64,000 bases of DNA from Mesobacillus boroniphilus (lineage in GTDB: Bacteria; Bacillota; Bacilli; Bacillales; Cytobacillaceae). The stretch covers positions 248,001 to 312,000 of the forward strand of contig NZ_QTKX01000003.1 of the NCBI RefSeq assembly GCF_018424685.1. The letters run 5' to 3'. How positions within the stretch are numbered: position 1 is the first letter of the stretch; each line of letters starts with the position of its first letter. The notes beneath the pieces were generated by a model. It was given only the letters and a program-made list of their open reading frames with translations, was not told the origin of the DNA and made no database searches. The translations under genes were made by a program, and so were the position numbers. Positions 59,771-64,000 of the stretch are shown one piece after another.

Positions 59771-61306
59771 TTATTTAATCAAGCTTCTTTGATAGTTTGC
59801 TATTCTTGAATAATCTTGTTCCAGTGCTCTCGATAAGCTGATGAAGATTGGCACCAGCTGTCTGTATTCTTTTGCGGCTTCCTCATTCGGCATATGTTTT
59901 TGAGTACTGCCGATCATGTCAGAAACTACATCAAACGAATCAATTTTACCTGTTGCATAAAGACCGAGGATGCAAGCACCAAGGCAAGAGCTTTCGTAGC
60001 TTTCAGGAACGACTACCTCAATGTCGAATATATCGGACATCATCTGGCGCCATACATCTGATCTTGCGAAACCACCGGTAGCCTGAATCCTTGTAACCGG
60101 ACTCTCCATCGCTTCGGTGAGCGCTAAAAAGACGGTATACAGGTTGAAAATGACCCCCTCTAATGCTGCGCGGATCATGTGCTCTTTTTTATGGGACATC
60201 GTCAGTCCGAAAAAGGAACCGCGGACATCAGGATTCCATAAAGGGGCACGCTCGCCTGCAAGGTATGGATGGAACAACAACCCTTCCGCTCCAGGCCTTA
60301 CGCGCTCAGCGATTTTAGTTAACACATTATAAGGATCGATTCCTAAACGCTTTGCTGTCTCGACTTCTGATGCAGCGAATTCATCGCGGATCCAGCGAAG
60401 GACCATCCCGCCATTGTTAACAGGTCCGCCGATTACCCAGTGGTTTTCAGTCAGTGCGTAGCAAAAAATCCGTCCTTTTTCATCGGTTTGCGGTTCGTCG
60501 ATAATCGTACGGATAGCACCGCTTGTCCCGATTGTGACTGCAATTTCGCCTTTGCCAATCGCATTGACTCCGAGGTTGGAAAGGACCCCGTCACTTGCAC
60601 CGATGACGAAAGGTGTCTGTGGGTCAATTCCCAGTTGCATCGCAATTTCCGGATCGATGTTCGTGAAAGTCTTTGTAGTCGGTACAAGCTCGGATAAATG
60701 GTTTTTGGTGATTCCTGCAATTTGCAGGGCTTCTTCATCCCAGTCCAGATTCTTGAGATTCATCATCCCCATTGCTGACGCCAATGAGTGATCAACCACA
60801 TACTGATCAAAGAACTTTTTAAAAATAAACTCCTTGATACCGATGTATTTTTTCGCCTTGGTGGCGATTTCGGGACGCTCGTTCACAATCCAGGCAATTT
60901 TGCTTAATGGTGACATCGGATGTATCGGCGTTCCGGTGCGCTTGTAAATTTCATGTCCATTCAGTTCATTCTGGATTTTATGAGCCCATGCTTCACTGCG
61001 GTTGTCCGCCCAGGTGATGCATGGTGTAAGCGGCTCATCATTTTCATCAATCGGAATGACGCTATGCATCGCGCTGCTGAATGAGATGAAAGCCAATTTT
61101 TTTTGCTGGTGGTGCTTCATTATTTTTGTAATGGCCGTCAGAACCGCCATATAAATTTCTTCAGGATCTTGCTCGGCTGTTGAAATATCCGGTGTATAAA
61201 GAGGGTAGCCAATGTTCTCCTGCTGGACGACTTCACCTTTTTCACTGAATAAAACAGCCTTGGTACTTGTTGTACCGATGTCGACCCCTAGCATATACTC
61301 AGTCAC
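59771..61306 (-). CDS. gntK: Gluconokinase
   Basis: A 511-aa FGGY-family kinase forming 6-phosphogluconate from D-gluconate and ATP. YMLGVDIGTTSTKAVLFSE is the N-terminal phosphate-binding loop; GGPVNNGGMVLRWIRDEF, LLFHPYLAGERAPLWNPD and IQATGGFARSDVWRQMMSD are FGGY signatures. The length matches B. subtilis GntK (513 aa). The start is GTG 61306 (VTEYMLG), with GGGAG nine bases upstream. It overlaps the end of gntR by eight bases, so translation is coupled. Confidence 0.92.
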   Translation of the reverse strand: MTEYMLGVDIGTTSTKAVLFSEKGEVVQQENIGYPLYTPDISTAEQDPEEIYMAVLTAITKIMKHHQQKKLAFISFSSAMHSVIPIDENDEPLTPCITWADNRSEAWAHKIQNELNGHEIYKRTGTPIHPMSPLSKIAWIVNERPEIATKAKKYIGIKEFIFKKFFDQYVVDHSLASAMGMMNLKNLDWDEEALQIAGITKNHLSELVPTTKTFTNIDPEIAMQLGIDPQTPFVIGASDGVLSNLGVNAIGKGEIAVTIGTSGAIRTIIDEPQTDEKGRIFCYALTENHWVIGGPVNNGGMVLRWIRDEFAASEVETAKRLGIDPYNVLTKIAERVRPGAEGLLFHPYLAGERAPLWNPDVRGSFFGLTMSHKKEHMIRAALEGVIFNLYTVFLALTEAMESPVTRIQATGGFARSDVWRQMMSDIFDIEVVVPESYESSCLGACILGLYATGKIDSFDVVSDMIGSTQKHMPNEEAAKEYRQLVPIFISLSRALEQDYSRIANYQRSLIK

Positions 61307-62027
61307 TTTTCTCCACTCCCTTGGAAAGCGTTTGCTGCGATATCCAAAGGTCTTCAACTTTACCTTGAACATCATCAAAATTTTGGTGTAAGGATTTAAT
61401 CATAAGTTCGCGATTCTTCGTTTTGATGGCTTCAATATAAAGCTCGTGATTTTCGAGGATGCGGTCGAAGTCCTCGTATTTTTCTTTGATTCTTGCCCGC
61501 ATCGATAACAGGATGAAAGCTTCCATGACGGGTTTCGTGTTGTCCCAGATCATTTTGATATAGGAATGATTAATCGCCCGGATGATCGTTTCATGGAAGA
61601 GGACATCCTGCAGGCTGAATTCGTCGGCATCCTTGTATTTGATGGCAATTTTCATCATTTCGAGGATCTTGCTCAATTCAATTACCAGGTCAGTCGTGTC
61701 TATTTTAATGAGTCGTTCAAAAACAAATGATTCGATCAATAAGCGGACGTCGTAAATCTCTTCGATATCTTTTTCTGTCAGTCCAATGACAACGGCACCC
61801 ATTCGTTCAAGTCGGATCAAGTTTTCGGAAGCGAGAATTTTCAATGCTTCCCGGATTGGAGAACGGCTGACACTGAAGTCGGCAGCCAGTTTATTTTCCG
61901 AAAGGATGGCACCGCTTTCAATCAATCCCGAGATTATTTGCATCCGTAGCTCACTTGCGACACGGTCACCAGTCGATGCTTTTGAAAGCCATTTCTGGGG
62001 ATAAAGAAATTCCTGCTTTTCCGTCAT
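61299..62027 (-). CDS. gntR: Gluconate operon repressor
   Basis: A 242-aa GntR/FadR-type repressor, the founding family. The winged HTH SENKLAADFSVSRSPIREALKIL (about 42-64) and an FCD effector domain with HETIIRAINHSYIKMIWD. Very similar to B. subtilis GntR (STGDRVASELRMQIISGLIESG; SLHQNFDDVQGKVEDLW). Gluconate relieves repression at the operator just upstream (62054-62071). ATG 62027 has GGAAGGTGATG upstream. The gene holds an internal cre (61907-61920). Confidence 0.93.
   Translation of the reverse strand: MTEKQEFLYPQKWLSKASTGDRVASELRMQIISGLIESGAILSENKLAADFSVSRSPIREALKILASENLIRLERMGAVVIGLTEKDIEEIYDVRLLIESFVFERLIKIDTTDLVIELSKILEMMKIAIKYKDADEFSLQDVLFHETIIRAINHSYIKMIWDNTKPVMEAFILLSMRARIKEKYEDFDRILENHELYIEAIKTKNRELMIKSLHQNFDDVQGKVEDLWISQQTLSKGVEKSD
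61907..61920. promoter_or_regulatory. Catabolite-responsive element (cre) inside gntR
   Basis: Minus strand TGAAAGCGGTGCCA, a one-base variant of the B. subtilis gnt cre TGAAAGCGGTACCA, which also lies within gntR. CcpA bound here blocks elongation of gnt transcripts in the presence of glucose. Confidence 0.75.
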
Positions 62028-62053
62028 TACATCACCTTCCTGGTTAATCAAGT

Positions 62054-62071
62054 ATACTTGTATACAAGTAT
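62054..62071. promoter_or_regulatory. GntR operator
   Basis: ATACTTGTATACAAGTAT, an 18-bp perfect palindrome equal to the known B. subtilis gnt operator, 27 bases upstream of the gntR start codon. It overlaps the start region of the promoter. Confidence 0.9.
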
Positions 62072-62097
62072 TATAAAACGGATTTGAAAAATTGCAA
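62070..62097 (-). promoter_or_regulatory. gnt operon promoter
   Basis: Minus strand -10 TATAAT (62070-62075) and -35 TTGCAA (62092-62097) with a 16-base spacer. The operator directly overlaps the -10 and start point, so bound GntR excludes RNA polymerase. Confidence 0.65.
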
Positions 62098-62571
62098 GCG
62101 TTTTCTGTTTTGTTTATTTTGCCAAATTATTTTGTGGTCATTCCAGGATGGGGGGATTTGTGATGTGATTTTGTCCAGAGGTGTATGGGAGTTAACAGAG
62201 TTAGAAATATGTGACCGAAAAGAGAAGGAGCCGAAAATTTCGGTAACAAGTTGGAGGAACATGTGCCCGAAAAGAGGAGGAGCCGAAGATTTCGGTAACA
62301 AGTTGGAGGAACATGTGCCCGAACAGAGGAGGAGCCGAAAATTTCGGTAACAAGTTAGAGGAACATCTGCCCGAAAAGAGAAGGAGCCGAAGATTTCGGT
62401 AACAAGTTAGAGGAACATGTGCCCGAAAAGAGGAGGAGCCGAAGATTTCGGTAACAAGTTGGAGGAACATGTGCCCGAAAAGAGGAGGAGCCGAAGATTT
62501 CGGTAATATAAAAAATAAAAAAATTACCATAAAGGTGATAGACACTTCATGGCAATTCTTATAGTACTCCA
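62098..62571. other. Spacer between gntR and the NERD gene
   Basis: Apart from the 52-bp array (62211-62507) this holds about 110 bases with no signal upstream of it and an AT-rich end (AAAAAATAAAAAAATTACCA) before the NERD stop. Long open frames on either strand here are read through the repeat and are not genes. Confidence 0.5.
62211..62507. repeat. Tandem array, 5.7 copies of a 52-bp unit
   Basis: Copies start at 62211, 62263, 62315, 62367, 62419 and (partial) 62471. The unit begins GTGCCCGAAA, continues GAGGAGGAGCCGAAGATTTCGG and ends ACAAGTTGGAGGAACAT, with only scattered base changes. It contains CCGAA-gat-TTCGG and an outer GTGCCCGAAA / TTTCGGTAAC partial inverted repeat (8 of 10 pairs). 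The period of 52 equals that of the two other arrays. Confidence 0.9.
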
Positions 62572-63477
62572 TTACTCGTAATAGGTGGAACTACACTCTC
62601 CCTTGGCTGAGAAATTGCTCTTTAATACTCTCCTAATGGTTTTCGGGGGGATACGAGCATCGATCCACTCATAGAGAGTCGCTGTGGTCACTTTGCGCTC
62701 TGGAAAAAGCAACTGAAAACTTTTGGCGGCACGAATCACCACCGATTCAATATGCTCTTGAGATTCACATTGCCTGCAAATGAATTTATTCCTGCTATAA
62801 CTCTCCAAAAACTCCCCGCAAGCCTCACAAATAACCCCTTTCCTCAACCGATCAAAATCGTATCCCGGCACTCTGGAAAATGGTGATTTCTTAATATGCA
62901 AAGACAATAGTGCCTCCGCCAGTTTGGTATGTTTGTTTGTTAATTTTGAAGTGGTACGGTTCATCTTATCCATAAAGCGGTTCAGTTGGTTTGGTAAAAT
63001 AATGGGTGATTTTAGTGGTGTTTGCAGAAGGGCGAATTCAGGGTTGATGAACACGAGGTGAGGTTCGAGAGGGATGTAAAAGCCCAGATTTTTTAGTAGT
63101 TGCTTTAGTAGAGATTCTGCGCGGCTTAGTTGATGGAGGGGATTTTTGATTTCGGTGCCGGCGACTGTCTTAAATTTGTCTCCATCCAGATAATAGTCTC
63201 CTTCAAGATTTTTCACTTCGAAAAGATGCAGCCGGTCCTGCGTGATCACGAGGGAGTCGATTTGAAAATGAGTGCCATTTACTTCGAGGAGCAGGTCGTT
63301 GATAATGAGGCTTTCGACTATATGGTTCGTGAACCAATGATCGAAGTGTACTTCTCCTTCATAGCCTTTCTCCAGCGTTCGCAGGTTTTGAGCATCTTTC
63401 TCTTCCAATTCCATCCGGGCCTTAAGGGTTTGTAGGATTACTAATTCTTCTGGTTTGGTTCTTTCTTTTACTATCAT
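62572..63477 (-). CDS. NERD-domain protein with zinc ribbon
   Basis: A 301-aa protein. The NERD (nuclease-related) domain is at about 40-150: GYEGEVHFDHWF, then HFQIDSLVITQDRLHLFEVKN with the D...E-x-K putative metal-binding triad. A linker is followed by a C4 zinc ribbon CEACG...CRQC (about 225-248) and a helical C-terminus (TATLYEWIDARIPPKTIRRVL). ATG 63477 has AAGGAAGTGG before it. NERD proteins in Firmicutes may process nucleic acid or act in DNA uptake; function is not established. Confidence 0.78.
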   Translation of the reverse strand: MIVKERTKPEELVILQTLKARMELEEKDAQNLRTLEKGYEGEVHFDHWFTNHIVESLIINDLLLEVNGTHFQIDSLVITQDRLHLFEVKNLEGDYYLDGDKFKTVAGTEIKNPLHQLSRAESLLKQLLKNLGFYIPLEPHLVFINPEFALLQTPLKSPIILPNQLNRFMDKMNRTTSKLTNKHTKLAEALLSLHIKKSPFSRVPGYDFDRLRKGVICEACGEFLESYSRNKFICRQCESQEHIESVVIRAAKSFQLLFPERKVTTATLYEWIDARIPPKTIRRVLKSNFSAKGECSSTYYE

Positions 63478-63590
63478 ATTCCACTTCCTTTCTTCTTTCA
63501 TTGTAAAAAAGTGCCCGCGAAAAATCAGTGAACATTTTACGAATTATGATAAATCTGTTACTATTAACCTAATTTCATATGATCTTATCA
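63478..63590. other. Divergent promoter spacer
   Basis: Upstream region of both the NERD gene and the lysine-riboswitch transcript. It holds the candidate promoter below and little else recognisable. Confidence 0.4.
63536..63564 (+). promoter_or_regulatory. Candidate promoter of the lysine-riboswitch transcript
   Basis: TTTACG (63536-63541), a 17-base spacer, then TACTAT (63559-63564). Both hexamers match four of six consensus bases. The predicted start is about 63571, 20 bases before the aptamer. Confidence 0.4.
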
Positions 63591-63780
63591 GATCGGTGAG
63601 GTAGAGGAGCGAATAACAAGATTAGTCCATCGGAGTATGACATCGTTGATGGTGGATGAAAGGGTTGTTTGCCGAAGCGTAATTAGGGTCAAACTGGTTA
63701 CTGCTGGGATGCTTTCTGAACAAGGAGCAGACTGTCATGCTTGGTTTTGTGCATGGAGAACTACTGATCGAAATGGAGGA
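63591..63780 (+). ncRNA. Lysine riboswitch (L-box)
   Basis: Aptamer features in order: P1 5-prime strand GATCGGT, GAGGTAGAGGAGCGA, GGATGAAAGGG then TTGCCGAAGC, GGTTACTGCTGGGATG, GGAGCAGACTGTCATGC, GCATGGAGAACTACTG and P1 3-prime strand ACTGATC. The conserved AGAGG-x-GCGA, GCCGAA, CTGGGAT and AGACTGTCA blocks are diagnostic of lysine aptamers. Binding of lysine favours the downstream terminator and turns transcription off. Confidence 0.9.
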
Positions 63781-63793
63781 TAACGTATATTGT

Positions 63794-63832
63794 AAAAAGC
63801 AATGATAGGTTATTTTCTGTCATTGCTTTTTG
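63794..63832 (+). terminator. Expression-platform terminator of the lysine riboswitch
   Basis: AAAAGCAATGA (63795-63805) pairs with TCATTGCTTTT (63820-63830), then a T-rich end. It follows the aptamer by 15 bases, the usual OFF-switch layout; the anti-terminator presumably involves the 3-prime strand of P1 and the first terminator arm. Confidence 0.8.
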
Positions 63833-63927
63833 CATGCCAGAGCTTTCCAAGTATCCCCCTTCTATCAAACTCCTAACGCACTCCCCAGGCATTCACCATT
63901 TTTATCTATCCAAAGGGGAGATTCTTC

Positions 63928-64000
63928 TTGAGAACCATATACAAAAATGGAACCATCTATACATTCAACACGCGCAATCCAATTGTACAAGCAGTGGTCA
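63928..64000 (+). CDS. Amidohydrolase, YtcJ-like (5-prime part only)
   Basis: TTG 63928 with AAAGGGGAG upstream opens a frame reading MRTIYKNGTIYTFNTRNPIV and QAVV to the end of the window. This is the typical N-terminal beta-sandwich strand of YtcJ-type metal-dependent amidohydrolases. The gene continues outside the window. It is the first gene behind the lysine riboswitch, 96 bases after the terminator. The identification rests on 24 residues. Confidence 0.6.
   Translation, partial: MRTIYKNGTIYTFNTRNPIVQAVV

Noticed and set aside
62201..62572. 123-codon minus-strand frame with Phe/Leu-rich repeats
   Set aside because: It is read through the 52-bp array, whose period is not a multiple of three, so the peptide is a by-product of the repeat.

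Overview
The window looks like a chromosomal segment of a spore-forming member of the Bacillaceae (Bacillus/Mesobacillus-like; the genus is inferred). Support: moderate-to-low GC, strong AAGGAGG ribosome binding sites, TTG/GTG starts, a gntR-gntK-gntP gluconate operon with the B. subtilis-type operator, and relatives of YczE, RsbR, YdbC, YtoQ, YwaF and BmrA. A small gamma-type spore-protein-like gene and an L-box lysine riboswitch point the same way.

Layout. 0-8 kb: a CoA-disulfide-reductase-like flavoenzyme, a DJ-1/PfpI protein, an ASCH-domain pseudogene, a YczE-type membrane protein, a CBO0543-type membrane protein, a TPR-like protein, an IS200 left-end remnant and an RsbR-like stressosome protein. 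8-20 kb: threonine dehydratase, a sulfatase, a coupled pair of membrane proteins, an MBL hydrolase, an AlkD-type glycosylase, the wreck of a second ilvA copy, a Gfo/Idh/MocA oxidoreductase, a VTT membrane protein and a serine hydrolase. 20.8-21.6 kb: a 52-bp tandem array that runs into a truncated CXXC-protein gene. 22-32 kb: a membrane protein, a repetitive coiled-coil protein, three GNAT genes with ydbC, a TIMP/NTR-like protein and a fused sigma/anti-sigma protein. 32-45 kb: small spore-type, lipoprotein and membrane genes, an aldo/keto reductase, a TauE/SafE exporter, an MCP, an ABC-ATPase/histidine-kinase deletion scar, a YwaF-like protein, the DUF1659-DUF2922-YvrJ cassette, a second 52-bp array and an MscS channel. 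45-50.5 kb: small-monocarboxylate transport (AceTr acetate transporter, formate/nitrite transporter behind an Fnr box, DUF485-ActP symporter) with a divergent AraC-type regulator. 50.6-58 kb: a BmrA-like multidrug exporter, a PAS-GAF-GGDEF-EAL protein, a beta-propeller protein, a 30-bp array and a VOC protein. 58-62 kb: gntRKP with operator and cre sites, without gntZ. 62-64 kb: a third 52-bp array, a NERD-domain protein, and a lysine riboswitch with terminator ahead of a YtcJ-like amidohydrolase cut by the window end.

The genes are mostly ordinary; the unusual part is the intergenic DNA. Two hairpin families (GAAGCATGGGGACGTACCC-type and GGGACGGTTCT-type) recur throughout, several directly after stop codons with a T-run, so they probably serve as terminators. 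Two 94-bp MITE-like elements share 12-bp terminal inverted repeats. Three tandem arrays of different sequence (about 16, 3 and 5.7 copies) all have exactly a 52-bp period. This repeat population is the best candidate for something undescribed. No defence island, prophage or CRISPR array was seen.
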